64,000 nt of DNA from WTFY01 sp965214675 (GCA_965214675.1 OZ243969.1:62001-126000); one strand, 5' to 3'. Positions 45,143 through 54,776 are shown, counted from the stretch's first letter. The notes: generated by a model from the sequence alone, not told the origin. Numbers and translations: made by a program.

Positions 45143-48019
45143 ATGCCGAGCGCCCTGCCCAACCTGTTGCCTCCCCGACTCCAGCACGATTTCGAGACAC
45201 TGATTGCCAAGACAGGGGATTCATCCATTCAAAAATACCGGGACGAGATTCTATCGGTCTGGTATGCGAGCCCTTTCATACGGCGGGTTTGTATTGCCGA
45301 GCCGCAATGGCTGGAGGAATTGCTTTCAAAAGGGCAGCTGCACACAGATTATGACTTCACGTCCTATGACAAGGAACTGGAATCCGAGATTTCCCAAGCG
45401 ACGGGCATTGAGCACATGCAGCAAATCTTGCGCCGCTCAAGAACCTGCGCTTATGCACGCACTGCATGGCGCGACCTGCAGCAATATACAACGGTAGAGC
45501 AGACCCTTTTTGAGCTCAGCACTTATGCTCAAATCTGTATCGACCGGGCACTTTCATGGTGCTTCGAGTGGCTGAAGTCCCGCCCCCATATTGGCCAGTT
45601 TGAGCAGTCCATGCACAACAATATTGTGGTCTTTGCATTGGGCAAGCTTGGTGGAGGCGAGCTCAATTTTTCATCGGATGTGGATCTCGTGTTCGCCTTT
45701 GCGGATGACCCGACCCACTCACAGGACCAGCGCGCCAAGGCCGGCAACTTCTATCTGAAGCTTGTCCAGCTCCTGATCAAGGTACTCTCACAGCAGACCC
45801 AGGATGGATTTGTCTTTCGAGTTGACACAAGATTGAGGCCGTTTGGCAATTCCGGTGCACTGGTGCCGAGCCTTGCAGGGATTGACCAGTACTTTCAAAC
45901 GGCCGGGCGCGACTGGGAACGGTATGCCTGGATCAGGGCACGTGCCATTGCCGGCAACACTGAAACCGGCGAACAGTTTCTCCAGGATATCAGCCCTTTT
46001 ATGTATCGCCGTTACCATGACTATGGCGTCATGCAGGCACTGCGTGAGATGAAGGCCATGGTCGATCAGAAGGCCGGTCAGGCTGCGAACAAGGATAATC
46101 TGAAAATCGGACAGGGAGGTATACGCGAAATCGAATTTGTCGCCCAGATGTTCCAGTTGATTTACGGAGGCAGGGACCCCGATCTTCGGATGCGCTCAAC
46201 CCTTGAGGCGCTGAGGTACCTGGGGGGGAGTGGCAAACTCACCAGTGAAAGTGTGACGGAACTGCGCCACGCCTACCTGTTCTTAAGGAAGGCTGAAAAT
46301 TGTCTGCAGATGCGCGAAGACCAGCAGGTGTACAGCCTGCCGGCCAAGGATGAAGAACGCCAACAGTATGCCTATGCAGCAGGCTTTGATTCCTGGGTCG
46401 CCCTGTATGGCGAATACCAGGCTCGTACCGCCAAAGTCAGCAAAATATTTCACTCCTTGTTGCTGGCTGAACACGAGGGGCCTGAAGAGCCTGGAAAAGA
46501 CGGTGGTGATTTGGCATTTGTATGGCAGCAGCTACAGGATGAGCCTGCATGCATGGAGATCCTGAAAAAGCATTTTGACGAGGATGCCAGGGACGTTTAC
46601 CAGCGTTTACGGGGGTTCGAGGAATCGATGCGCCAGATCGATCCCGTGGCCAAGCAAAGGCTGGAACGATTCCTGCCCGTGTTCTTAAGAGACCTTTCTA
46701 CGCACGCCCAGGTACCTTTGGTGTTGACTCGCTTTCTTCGGATACTCGGCAAAATTGTGCAACGCTCAACCTACATTGCCCTGTTGACCGAGAACCAGAG
46801 CAAGCTGACCAAATTGCTCAAGCTGATCGAGGCCAGTCAATGGGTCGCCCAGTACATTGCCGCACACCCGTTGCTGCTTGATGAATTGCTGCATTCGGAC
46901 AATGTTGACCCGCCGGACATGGAAGAGATGCAGTACCAGATGCAGGTGCTTGAGCAACTGCAGATGCTGATTGATGCATCCGGGACCAATCTCGAGGCCT
47001 ACATGGAACGCTTGCGTGAATTCAAGCATGCCCAGGTTTTACGGATTGCAGCTGCAGACATCGTGACAAATTACCCGATCATGCGGGTCAGCGATCATCT
47101 GTCCTGGCTTGCTGATACCTGCCTGAAGAGCGCAACCCGCAAGGCCTACCAGGATCTTGCAGACAGGCATGGTGAGCCTACATGCATTGTCGATGGCAAA
47201 ACCGCCATTCCTGAGCTTCTGATCATTGAATACGGGAAGCTGGGTGGACTGGAACTCGGCTATGGCTCAGATCTCGATGTGGTTTTCGTGCATAGCAACA
47301 TGGACGATTCTGGTGAGACAAATGGTGAGAAGACCTTGAAGAATCCGGTTTTCTTTACCCGCGTAGTACAGCGTACGATCCATCTGCTGACCACAACCAC
47401 TGCGTCCGGGAAGGTTTTCGATATTGACACGAGGCTCAGGCCGTACGGCCAGTCTGGAGCCATGGTCTGTTCACTCACCACCTATGAGGACTATTTGAGA
47501 AACAAGGCGTGGCTGTGGGAACTTCAGGCACTGATCCGTGCACGGCCCATCACGGCAAATCGGAGTCTGGCCGATACCTTCCAGGCATTGAGAAAAGATC
47601 TGCTTTGCCAGGCGCGCGATGTTGAGGAAGTGCGAAATTCGGTCATTGAAATGCGCGAAAAAATTGTGACGAGTCACAATGTGAAAAACGGAGCGCAGTT
47701 CAGTCTCAAAAAAGATCGGGGTGGAATTGTCGACATCGAATTTATTGTTCAGTTCTATGTGCTCAGCTACGCAAGCCAGCATAACGAGATCTGTGTGTAT
47801 ACCGACAATATCAGGATTCTGGATGCCTGTGCCGAGGCTGGTCTGATCAAGCACGAATCTGTCGAGGAGCTCAAGAGAATCTACATCGCGTACCGCAAAC
47901 ATCTTCACCAGCTGAGTCTGCAGTTACTGCCGGAAACCGTAGCCGCTGATATGTTTGCAGAGGAGCGTTCCGTCATACAAAACTACTGGACAAGTCTGTT
48001 ACACTTATCGGCTGTTTGA
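45143..48019 (+). CDS. glnE: Bifunctional glutamine synthetase adenylyltransferase/deadenylase
   Basis: Controls glutamine synthetase by adding and removing AMP in response to P-II and glutamine. 958 residues with two nucleotidyltransferase halves: ALGKLGGGELNFSSDVDLVF in the N-terminal deadenylase half and YGKLGGLELGYGSDLDVVF in the C-terminal adenylylating half, joined by helical regions. Both halves show the SD-x-D metal motif, so both activities should be intact. ilvE follows after 20 bp, an order known from other gammaproteobacteria. Confidence 0.97.
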   Translation: MPSALPNLLPPRLQHDFETLIAKTGDSSIQKYRDEILSVWYASPFIRRVCIAEPQWLEELLSKGQLHTDYDFTSYDKELESEISQATGIEHMQQILRRSRTCAYARTAWRDLQQYTTVEQTLFELSTYAQICIDRALSWCFEWLKSRPHIGQFEQSMHNNIVVFALGKLGGGELNFSSDVDLVFAFADDPTHSQDQRAKAGNFYLKLVQLLIKVLSQQTQDGFVFRVDTRLRPFGNSGALVPSLAGIDQYFQTAGRDWERYAWIRARAIAGNTETGEQFLQDISPFMYRRYHDYGVMQALREMKAMVDQKAGQAANKDNLKIGQGGIREIEFVAQMFQLIYGGRDPDLRMRSTLEALRYLGGSGKLTSESVTELRHAYLFLRKAENCLQMREDQQVYSLPAKDEERQQYAYAAGFDSWVALYGEYQARTAKVSKIFHSLLLAEHEGPEEPGKDGGDLAFVWQQLQDEPACMEILKKHFDEDARDVYQRLRGFEESMRQIDPVAKQRLERFLPVFLRDLSTHAQVPLVLTRFLRILGKIVQRSTYIALLTENQSKLTKLLKLIEASQWVAQYIAAHPLLLDELLHSDNVDPPDMEEMQYQMQVLEQLQMLIDASGTNLEAYMERLREFKHAQVLRIAAADIVTNYPIMRVSDHLSWLADTCLKSATRKAYQDLADRHGEPTCIVDGKTAIPELLIIEYGKLGGLELGYGSDLDVVFVHSNMDDSGETNGEKTLKNPVFFTRVVQRTIHLLTTTTASGKVFDIDTRLRPYGQSGAMVCSLTTYEDYLRNKAWLWELQALIRARPITANRSLADTFQALRKDLLCQARDVEEVRNSVIEMREKIVTSHNVKNGAQFSLKKDRGGIVDIEFIVQFYVLSYASQHNEICVYTDNIRILDACAEAGLIKHESVEELKRIYIAYRKHLHQLSLQLLPETVAADMFAEERSVIQNYWTSLLHLSAV

Positions 48020-48039
48020 TCTGAGGGAGTCCAGTAGAA

Positions 48040-48960
48040 ATGTCAATGTCTGATAGGGAAGGGGTCATCTGGTACGACGGCGAGTTTGTGCCGTGGCGAG
48101 AGGCAACCACCCATGTCCTGACACACACGCTGCACTATGGGGGCGGTGTTTTCGAGGGCGTACGCGCCTACCAGACGGATCAGGGCACTGCCATCTTCCG
48201 CCTGCATGATCACACCGAACGGTTGTTCAATTCCGCAAAAAGTATTGGCATGTCTTTGCCGTACAGCCCGAAGCAGATCAACCAGGCGCAGCTGGATGTC
48301 GTGCGCAAGAACAAGCTGCGGTACGGCTACATACGGCCAATGTGCTTTTACGGTTCCGAGGGGATGGGCCTAAGAGCTGATAATCTGAAGGTCCACTGTA
48401 TTGTTGCAGCGTGGGAATGGGATGCCTATTTTGGGGATGAGAAGATCAGGAATGGAATCCGTGTCAGGACCTCATCCTATTCCAGACATCATGTGAATGT
48501 TGCCATGTGCCGGGCCAAGGTGAACGGCAATTACATCAATTCCATGCTTGCCTTGAATGAGGCCCTGCAGGACGGCTATGACGAGGCCCTGCTGCTGGAT
48601 GTCGACGGGTTTGTAGCCGAGGGAAGCGGTGAAAATCTTTTCATTGTCAAGGACGGCATACTCTATTCACCGGAGCTGGCTTCAGGACTGGACGGCATTA
48701 CCCGAAAAACCGTCATCACACTGGCCAATTCGATGGATATCCCACTGGTGGAAAAGCGCATTACACGTGATGAGGTGTACATCGCAGACGAGGCCTTCTT
48801 CACGGGTACCGCAGCAGAAGTCACACCGATTTGCGAGCTGGACAACCGCAGCATCGGGGAAGGCAAGACAGGTCCAGTCACCCGGCGACTCCAGACCAGG
48901 TATTTTGAGCTGGTCCGCGGCAAAGGTGAGTTACCCGGCGATTGGCTTGCCTACGCGTAG
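48040..48960 (+). CDS. ilvE: Branched-chain amino-acid aminotransferase
   Basis: PLP fold-type IV enzyme for the last step of valine, leucine and isoleucine synthesis. 306 residues. HTLHYGGGVFEGVRAY (29-44), the PLP lysine K160 in AMCRAKVNGNYINS, and EGSGENLFIVKDG identify it; FFTGTAAEVTPI lies near the C-terminus. It follows glnE by 20 bp and precedes hldE by 79 bp. Confidence 0.96.
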   Translation: MSMSDREGVIWYDGEFVPWREATTHVLTHTLHYGGGVFEGVRAYQTDQGTAIFRLHDHTERLFNSAKSIGMSLPYSPKQINQAQLDVVRKNKLRYGYIRPMCFYGSEGMGLRADNLKVHCIVAAWEWDAYFGDEKIRNGIRVRTSSYSRHHVNVAMCRAKVNGNYINSMLALNEALQDGYDEALLLDVDGFVAEGSGENLFIVKDGILYSPELASGLDGITRKTVITLANSMDIPLVEKRITRDEVYIADEAFFTGTAAEVTPICELDNRSIGEGKTGPVTRRLQTRYFELVRGKGELPGDWLAYA

Positions 48961-49039
48961 GCGGCCTTGAACCGATGCATCCGACAAGCTTGCCTGTTCT
49001 GGGCCACCGTGTGGCTTGCATGTTTTTGAGACGGGACCC

Positions 49040-50458
49040 ATGAACCTGAAAAATCTTGCTAAGGCAAGGATTCTGGTCATCGGAGATGTCATGCTCGATA
49101 AGTATTGGCTGGGGGAGACCAGCCGTATATCTCCTGAGGCGCCTGCGCCAATCGTCAATATCAAAAACATGGAAGACCGATTGGGCGGTGCCGCCAACGT
49201 CGCACTCAATGCCAGCAGCGTGGGTGCCACCGTGACGCTGATCGGGAGAGTCGGTTGTGATGAAAATGCAGACATCCTGTTGCAGCTGCTGGATGCCACG
49301 GACATCGATCCAAAAATCATCCGCCAGGAGAACCATAAGACGCCCACGAAACTGCGCATCGTGAGCAGGAACCAGCAACTGCTCAGGCTGGATCATGAAA
49401 GCAGTTGTGAGGAGGCGGACAATGCCGAAGTGCTGGAGGTCTACCGGCAACAGGTACAGGCGTTTGAAACCATCGTGATCTCGGACTATGCCAAAGGGAC
49501 TGTTGCCCAGGTCGAGCGGATCATCGAAGCCGCGCACAGGGTAGGCAAACGTGTCATCGTGGATCCGAAAGGGAACCGCTTCGACAGATATAGGAATGCC
49601 AGTCTCATCACTCCGAATTTTCAGGAATTCCAGCATGTGGCCGGCCCATGCGCGAATGAGGAAGAACTCGAGCGTAAGGCACTCGCGATGTGTGGGGAAC
49701 TGAATCTTGAGGCGTTGCTGGTGACCCGAAGCGAGCATGGCATGTCCTTGTTTGCACAGGACCAGCCAGCCCGGCATTTCCCCACCCAGGCCAAGGAAGT
49801 CTACGATGTCACCGGTGCCGGAGACACCGTGGTGGGCTTGTTCGCTGCAGCAATTTCGGCCGACTATTCCCTCGCGGATGCCGTGAAAATCGCAAACTTG
49901 GGTGCAGGGGCTGTGGTCAGCAAGCTGGGTACCGTGGCGGTTACGGCCGAGGAACTGGAGCTGCACCTGTATGCATCATCTGCCAGGGGGAAACTGGCCC
50001 GGGATTTGGATGAACTGAAGCGTGCAGTAGCTGCCCGAAGGCGAAACAACGAAAAGATTGTCTTTACTAACGGGTGTTTTGATCTGATCCATCGGGGACA
50101 CATTGCGTGTCTGCGTGATGCAAAGTCCAGAGGGGACTGCCTGATTGTCGCGATCAACGACGATGCCTCGGTAAGAAGCAACAAGGGCGACAGCCGTCCT
50201 GTGTGCAGTCTGCAAAATCGCATTGCGGTACTGGAGGAGCTGAGCTGCATCGACTGGATCATCCCGTTTTCCGAGGATACACCCCTGTCACTGATCGAGG
50301 CGTTGCAGCCCGATGTCTATGTCAAGGGGGGTGACTACGAAAAGGAGAAGTTGGCAGAGTATAAAGCCGTCAGCAGTTACGGAGGCGAAGTCGTCATCTC
50401 GCCCTATGTGGAGGGCTGTTCAACGACCACAATCATTGATTCCATTTTGAGGGTCTGA
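49040..50458 (+). CDS. hldE: Bifunctional heptose 7-phosphate kinase / heptose 1-phosphate adenylyltransferase
   Basis: Makes ADP-D,D-heptose for the LPS inner core. ATG 49040 gives 472 residues beginning MNLKNLAKARILVIGDVMLD, matching E. coli HldE; an upstream in-frame ATG at 49016 adds eight unsupported residues. The first 320 or so residues are a PfkB-type kinase (LGGAANVALN; YDVTGAGDTVVG). The last 130 are a nucleotidyltransferase with TNGCFDLIHRGHIACL and its HxGH motif. It begins the LPS/surface-glycan region of the window, with the GT9 heptosyltransferase-like gene near 63 kb as a probable partner. Confidence 0.97.
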   Translation: MNLKNLAKARILVIGDVMLDKYWLGETSRISPEAPAPIVNIKNMEDRLGGAANVALNASSVGATVTLIGRVGCDENADILLQLLDATDIDPKIIRQENHKTPTKLRIVSRNQQLLRLDHESSCEEADNAEVLEVYRQQVQAFETIVISDYAKGTVAQVERIIEAAHRVGKRVIVDPKGNRFDRYRNASLITPNFQEFQHVAGPCANEEELERKALAMCGELNLEALLVTRSEHGMSLFAQDQPARHFPTQAKEVYDVTGAGDTVVGLFAAAISADYSLADAVKIANLGAGAVVSKLGTVAVTAEELELHLYASSARGKLARDLDELKRAVAARRRNNEKIVFTNGCFDLIHRGHIACLRDAKSRGDCLIVAINDDASVRSNKGDSRPVCSLQNRIAVLEELSCIDWIIPFSEDTPLSLIEALQPDVYVKGGDYEKEKLAEYKAVSSYGGEVVISPYVEGCSTTTIIDSILRV

Positions 50459-50490
50459 TTAGGCACTTAGAAGTATCGAACTTCCATCCT

Positions 50491-50700
50491 GTGAGGACAC
50501 CCTGCGGGGTCACATTAAAACTGCTGACAGCAATCCTGAACCTGGTACTTGCTGTCTTGTTGTGCGGGGGGGGGGGCAAAGGTGCGCGCCGCCCGACATG
50601 CAGGGATTGTTGCCGGAGCTATGAGGGGGTGCCACACCCGTTACAGGAAGGTCAGTCTTCCATGTCCAGCACGTCCAGATCAAGGTTAGTGTTGAGTTGA
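50491..50700 (+). pseudogene. Possible remnant or phase-variable start of a lipoprotein-like gene, 69 codons
   Basis: A GTG-started frame encodes a hydrophobic segment LKLLTAILNLVLAVLLCGGGG, in which cysteine 25 is followed by glycines encoded by the 11-G tract, then a basic Arg/Cys-rich tail without recognisable features. The layout (hydrophobic leader, Cys, poly-Gly) copies the N-terminus of the lipoprotein at 60.5-61.8 kb, though the lipobox here (VLLC) is poor. Changing the tract length by one or two G would switch to two other frames that also run on for tens of codons. It may be a degenerate lipoprotein start. Confidence 0.25.
50566..50576 (+). repeat. Homopolymer of 11 G
   Basis: Eleven consecutive G in the spacer after hldE, positioned inside the 50491-50700 reading frame directly after its cysteine codon. 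Tracts of this length slip readily in replication and also cause sequencing errors. Confidence 0.9.
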
Positions 50701-50939
50701 GTTTTGGGTACAGTCTCTGTGGTTGTTGTTAGGAATTCTCTCCTTGCACTTGTGGGTCATGGTGCTGAGCGTAATATCTATGAATCACACATATGAACGC
50801 ACTGTATGCCCGTGCAATTTGTGTAGCCAAGCTGATTAGCTATTGATGGTATCAGACACTTCTTTCTCTACCATCATTGGTGAGATTGAGGCTTTCAAGC
50901 TTTTCCAATAACTCGGGAGTAAGGCAAGATTGCCTGTAG

Positions 50940-51809
50940 CTACTTAGCCAATTTCAGGAAATTGATTCTTTTGTGGAAGTTGAATCCACCAGAATTCCAA
51001 AAGTCCAACACATGCCACCAGTAGACCCTGTAGTCTTCCCCTAGATACAGGCATAACAGCTTCTGTTGCGGGACTCCACAGATATTGAATCTTGCCAGAC
51101 ACTTGATGTCAAAAAACCGTTTTAGCGTGGGACTAACTGAGTGTGATAGGGTACAGCGATCATTATCAATCAGGGTAAATCTAGCCTTCAGGATGTCTTC
51201 TGCACTGAGTTTCGCTATATTCTGGCGGCTGAGATTGGTCAATATGTTGTTTCCGTGCGGGTCGTCATGACGTACATTGGCCGCATGAATTCCTTTGACT
51301 AGGTCAACGCACCGGTTAGCAATTGTTTCAATCAGGATATCTTTGTCCGTTGCCTCAGATTGAAGGATTTGCCCACACAACTCATGTACAGTGAGTTCAC
51401 TGTCGACTTTTTGATATAGCAAATAGCTTTTTCGATCCAGCAAGGATGACTTGAAAGTCCAGTAGGCGATTGGCTTAATGGTGTCAACACCAGCCTGCTG
51501 AAGCTGTAAACTACCAATGTAGCTTCTGTAGTTGTAGTCCTTGAACAGACTTGTCCAAAAAAGGTTGATCTTCCTTCCAAGCTTGTAGCGTTGGTCAATC
51601 TGGGAAACCTTCATGATCACGGCGCAGTCGGCGGGTTCATAGTCAAAGCAATACAGTTGGTTTCGTTTCCTGCTTTTTTTGCCAAGTTGGAATTGGTCTC
51701 TCTCATACTTTAAAAACTGCCTTTCTTGTACCCATTTCTCTGTCAACTCGCTGGATGGCAGTGTGTTATTGATCAGGAATTTTCCATGTGAATAGGACTG
51801 CATCTTCAT
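50940..51809 (-). CDS. WaaP/InaA-like lipopolysaccharide kinase family protein
   Basis: A 289-residue protein with a eukaryotic-kinase-like fold of the LPS kinase group. The catalytic-loop analogue is VRHDDPHGNNIL (HDDPHGNN at 181-188) and the metal-binding analogue LIDNDRC (214-218). The ATP lysine is probably K67 in CAVIMKVSQ. Such enzymes phosphorylate heptose or Kdo in the LPS core. Location beside hldE and divergent to another kinase-like gene supports a core-modifying role; the exact substrate is unknown. The start MKMQSYSHGK has two ATGs. The spacer to the divergent gene is 77 bp. Confidence 0.8.
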   Translation of the reverse strand: MKMQSYSHGKFLINNTLPSSELTEKWVQERQFLKYERDQFQLGKKSRKRNQLYCFDYEPADCAVIMKVSQIDQRYKLGRKINLFWTSLFKDYNYRSYIGSLQLQQAGVDTIKPIAYWTFKSSLLDRKSYLLYQKVDSELTVHELCGQILQSEATDKDILIETIANRCVDLVKGIHAANVRHDDPHGNNILTNLSRQNIAKLSAEDILKARFTLIDNDRCTLSHSVSPTLKRFFDIKCLARFNICGVPQQKLLCLYLGEDYRVYWWHVLDFWNSGGFNFHKRINFLKLAK

Positions 51810-51886
51810 TCTGGAGTGGTTCTATGGGTGCGTTATAATAGGTTGACAGGCTTGGAGGGCACACCACGAATTTTACAGCCCCACCT

Positions 51887-52594
51887 ATGCAAGATCAAAA
51901 GATGCCAGCCATCATCATGATCAAACCCAAAAGAACAAGTATTCTGAAAGCACGCGAGTTGGAGATGCAGCAAGCGATATCTGTGCCGGATGAAATACGC
52001 GTGGGAGGCTTCCTTGGCAGAGGACGACGCTCGTTCTCTTATAGAGGGAAATTCAAGGACAAGGACGTGGTCATCAAGGTATATAGAAGAGAGTTTGTTG
52101 AAAAGTATCAACGAAAATGCAGCGTTGATATCGCAGAGTTCGAATTCGAACGCAACGCAACTTTATATGACGTTGATGAAATCAAGCCCTACATTGCAAC
52201 ACCGTATAAAGCTTTCTCACGCCATAGTAGTTTTACACATTCATTCATACAGGAATACATTGAGGGCATCACGCTTAGGCAGTTGATTATCCAATCAGGG
52301 TGTCTTCCTGATGAAGTGTTAAAAGCGGGCTATAAAATTGTCAAAGCTGCTGAGGCATGCGGAATTCATGATATGGATATCTTTGCGGCAAATGTTTTTG
52401 TAGTCCGAAGTGAAGGGATTTGGATTCCGAAATTATATGATTTCAATATGTTGCCACAGCATATGAATCCACCCAATCCGTTCATGGCCTTGGGTATCAA
52501 ATTGGGCTTGCAAAGGAAGTCACGCAGGGACTACAGAAATTTGAGAAACTGGGAACGAGCAGGTAGGTTACAAGGCTTACTTGGCAAAAATTGA
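51887..52594 (+). CDS. Kinase-fold protein (YrbL/LPS-kinase-like), 235 aa
   Basis: Kinase-like fold with a possible glycine loop GGFLGRGRRSFSYRG at 40-54, ATP lysine K64 (VVIKVYRR), catalytic-loop analogue HDMDIFAANVF with D164 and N169, and a DFN in place of DFG at 185-187. The spacing fits an active kinase apart from one inserted residue between His and Asp. The C-terminal RNLRNWERAGRL recalls YrbL-type proteins. The start may be 51887 or one of the ATGs at 51902 and 51917. It overlaps or abuts the next membrane-protein gene. Confidence 0.7.
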   Translation: MQDQKMPAIIMIKPKRTSILKARELEMQQAISVPDEIRVGGFLGRGRRSFSYRGKFKDKDVVIKVYRREFVEKYQRKCSVDIAEFEFERNATLYDVDEIKPYIATPYKAFSRHSSFTHSFIQEYIEGITLRQLIIQSGCLPDEVLKAGYKIVKAAEACGIHDMDIFAANVFVVRSEGIWIPKLYDFNMLPQHMNPPNPFMALGIKLGLQRKSRRDYRNLRNWERAGRLQGLLGKN

Positions 52595-52595
52595 A

Positions 52596-53294
52596 ATGAT
52601 GGAAAAAGATTTGAACAAACTGGTTTGGCTAGTGCTGCCAGCAGTTGTCTTTTTTGTGCCCTACCTATCACGTTTAGGAGGCATAGGTGCTGACTTGTAC
52701 CTGTACGGGGAAAATGGCTGGATAGAAATTTTGACCGTAGTTTTTCTGCTTATTGCAATCCTATTTGGCATGATATTCCTGCTTCTGCACCAGATACCTG
52801 ATCATGGTTGGGTGCAATGGTGGATGGTATTACTGGTTCTCGGTTCCTTGTATTTTGCGGGAGAGGAGTTGAGCTGGGGACAGCACATCTTTGGGTGGGA
52901 AACTTCCGAATACTGGCAAACTCTCAATGATCAGGGTGAAACCAACCTACATAACACGAGTCCTTTGTTTGACCAAATCCCAAGAACATTGCTGTCAATT
53001 GCAGCATTAATTGGAGGAGTCTTGGTGCCTTCGTATCTTTATCTAACAAAACGGCGGCTAGGTGTGACATCAGTGCACTACTGGCTGTGGCCTACCTATG
53101 CATGCTTGCCTGCTGCTCTTTTTTCTATATTGGTAAGTTGGCACGAGAAAATGTATAGAATTCTGGAAATTAAAATACCAGTTGTGCTGGATGTACGTGC
53201 AGGCGAGGTTAAGGAATGTTTTCTGGCCCTATTCATCATGGTCTATGCGATGTCAATTTGGTCTAGAAGCCGAAATCTGTCAGGGCCAGATTGA
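52596..53294 (+). CDS. Unknown polytopic membrane protein with GEELSWGQ motif
   Basis: About six membrane spans in 232 residues; start taken at ATG 52596 rather than the TTG at 52581, which lies within the upstream gene. The loop after the third span holds AGEELSWGQHIFGWETSEYW then NDQGETNLHNTSPLFDQ. This arrangement (GEE-SWGQ, then N-Q-E-NLHN) recurs in uncharacterised membrane proteins of several phyla. The conserved charged and polar residues suggest an active or binding site at the membrane surface. It directly follows the kinase-like gene, so a shared surface-glycan role is plausible but unproven. Confidence 0.75.
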   Translation: MMEKDLNKLVWLVLPAVVFFVPYLSRLGGIGADLYLYGENGWIEILTVVFLLIAILFGMIFLLLHQIPDHGWVQWWMVLLVLGSLYFAGEELSWGQHIFGWETSEYWQTLNDQGETNLHNTSPLFDQIPRTLLSIAALIGGVLVPSYLYLTKRRLGVTSVHYWLWPTYACLPAALFSILVSWHEKMYRILEIKIPVVLDVRAGEVKECFLALFIMVYAMSIWSRSRNLSGPD

Positions 53295-53365
53295 TTGGAA
53301 TAGTTATGCCCATTAAGCTGTCAGACTTAGATTTTGATAGAGTTGCGGGAAGCTGTTTCTCGAAT

Positions 53366-54424
53366 TCAAAAAGAAAGAGATTTGTAAATTTCCATATATC
53401 GCTTTGCCATAATTTTTGGACTATATTGTTCTGAGTCTGAAATACAGGCATCAGCTAAACGTTTTCGTAGTGAAGGGGACTGGAATAGCAGCACAAGTTT
53501 TTTCCTTAGGGTTTGAGCATCTCCTGGTTGGATTAATATGCCGCAGTCTTCTGAGACGATTTCCGGAATCCCACCAACACAACTTGCCACAATGGGACAT
53601 CCTGCTCGCATAGCATCTAGAAGAATAGAACCCAACCCCTCCCGAAGGGAAGGAAATGCAAAAACATCAAAGGAATTTATCCAGGTAACAGGGTTTTCCA
53701 CCCAGCCTGCAAAATATACGTTTTTTAAATCTTTAGCCTCCTCGCGCAGTTTCTCCTCCAAACGTCCAGCACCTAATAAAATAAAATGGATATCTTGGTA
53801 TTCAGGTTCCAGAGCTCTGGCTGCTTGAAGTAGTGTGGCATGACCCTTCTCGGAGTGATCCATGGCTGCCACATGGCCAACTAGGAATTTCCCTGCGAAT
53901 TGTGTCCGAATTTTTTTTGATACCTCTAGGTCTGGGGAGTCGTAGCACCATGCATCTGGAACACGTGCTGTAGGAATGTTTAAAGAACTGCTATGGATGC
54001 TTTTTTCAACTGCCCTGGTTAAGGCAACCACTGTCTGCGCCTTACGGTATTTGGCAAGGCTGATAGGATTAGAGCGGATGGGCTTTAAGATGCGACGTGT
54101 AATTATATATTTGTGTTGGAACAAGCTTGCAAGATACGCGATTTGTGCCCCTTGTGTTTCGTGCGCATGCAGTAAAATTCCCGCTCTTTTTGCGGATAAG
54201 CAAACAAGCAGTGCCGACAATTGGTTTCGTACTTTATAAACCTTTACACCGGGAAGACCGGTGAACTGGTCAGCTAAGCAGCCATGTTTCCGAATGATAA
54301 CTCGTTGCTGATATTTCCCCTCAGTTGCCAGTGCTCGGACCAATAATGCAGTCTGTCGTTCACCCCCTCGCAGTTTTGAAGTTCGTGCAAGATTAATGTG
54401 GCAAACTAAACCTTGTAGTGCCAT
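53366..54424 (-). CDS. Glycosyltransferase family 4 protein
   Basis: A 352-residue GT-B glycosyltransferase. The C-terminal nucleotide-sugar domain has VGHVAAMDHSEKGHATLLQA, ILLGAGRLEEKLRE, and FAFPSLREGLGSILLDAMRAG. The usual E-x7-E pair is here E-x7-D (EGLGSILLD). The N-terminal acceptor domain has LRGGERQTALLVRALA. Its partner sugars are unknown. It is separated from the arabinose operon by 352 bp with no gene, and may be a separate transcript. Confidence 0.88.
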   Translation of the reverse strand: MALQGLVCHINLARTSKLRGGERQTALLVRALATEGKYQQRVIIRKHGCLADQFTGLPGVKVYKVRNQLSALLVCLSAKRAGILLHAHETQGAQIAYLASLFQHKYIITRRILKPIRSNPISLAKYRKAQTVVALTRAVEKSIHSSSLNIPTARVPDAWCYDSPDLEVSKKIRTQFAGKFLVGHVAAMDHSEKGHATLLQAARALEPEYQDIHFILLGAGRLEEKLREEAKDLKNVYFAGWVENPVTWINSFDVFAFPSLREGLGSILLDAMRAGCPIVASCVGGIPEIVSEDCGILIQPGDAQTLRKKLVLLFQSPSLRKRLADACISDSEQYSPKIMAKRYMEIYKSLSF

Positions 54425-54776
54425 AGCTTTTTTCTTACAAAAATTTTCTGGGACAGGAAGGTCTTGTATTAGGAAGATTTTTCAGTGTAAACCGTAGACT
54501 CACAAGCAATAATACCCTTCTTTTTGATCACTCCACCTAGGATTTTTTAAAAGCTGTAACTAGACTCTATATTTGGAAGCTTTATCTTAGGCCAATCATG
54601 TCGCTTAAGGAAACAAATGAGACAGCGACAGGTAAGCCAACGTAACCTATTCCAACCACTGGTATTTTTCTAGTTTTTTCAAAATTTATCCAGGCATATA
54701 CCTTATGGTGTAAAAGTGTTTCCAAGCGCAAATGAGCAGGGGGATTCGTTTTGCAATTGTCAATGTGTTAGCTAGC
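54425..54776. other. 352-bp AT-rich spacer with no recognised gene
   Basis: Between the GT4 gene start and the stop of the GT-C gene, both minus strand. It is strongly AT-rich, with several T runs. I find no conserved reading frame, tRNA or clear hairpin, and the promoter for the GT4 gene could lie here. Confidence 0.5.

Larger units (their letters stand above)
50459..50939. other. 481-bp non-coding spacer with an 11-G tract and weak dyads
   Basis: This lies between convergent hldE and the kinase-like gene. Twelve bases after hldE is a small GAAGT/ACTTC dyad (50470-50484). TGATGGTA (50844-50851) and TACCATCA (50869-50876) form a perfect 8-bp inverted repeat with a 17-base loop. Neither has a T-run. 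A run of 11 G occurs at 50566-50576. No convincing intact gene is seen. Confidence 0.6.
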
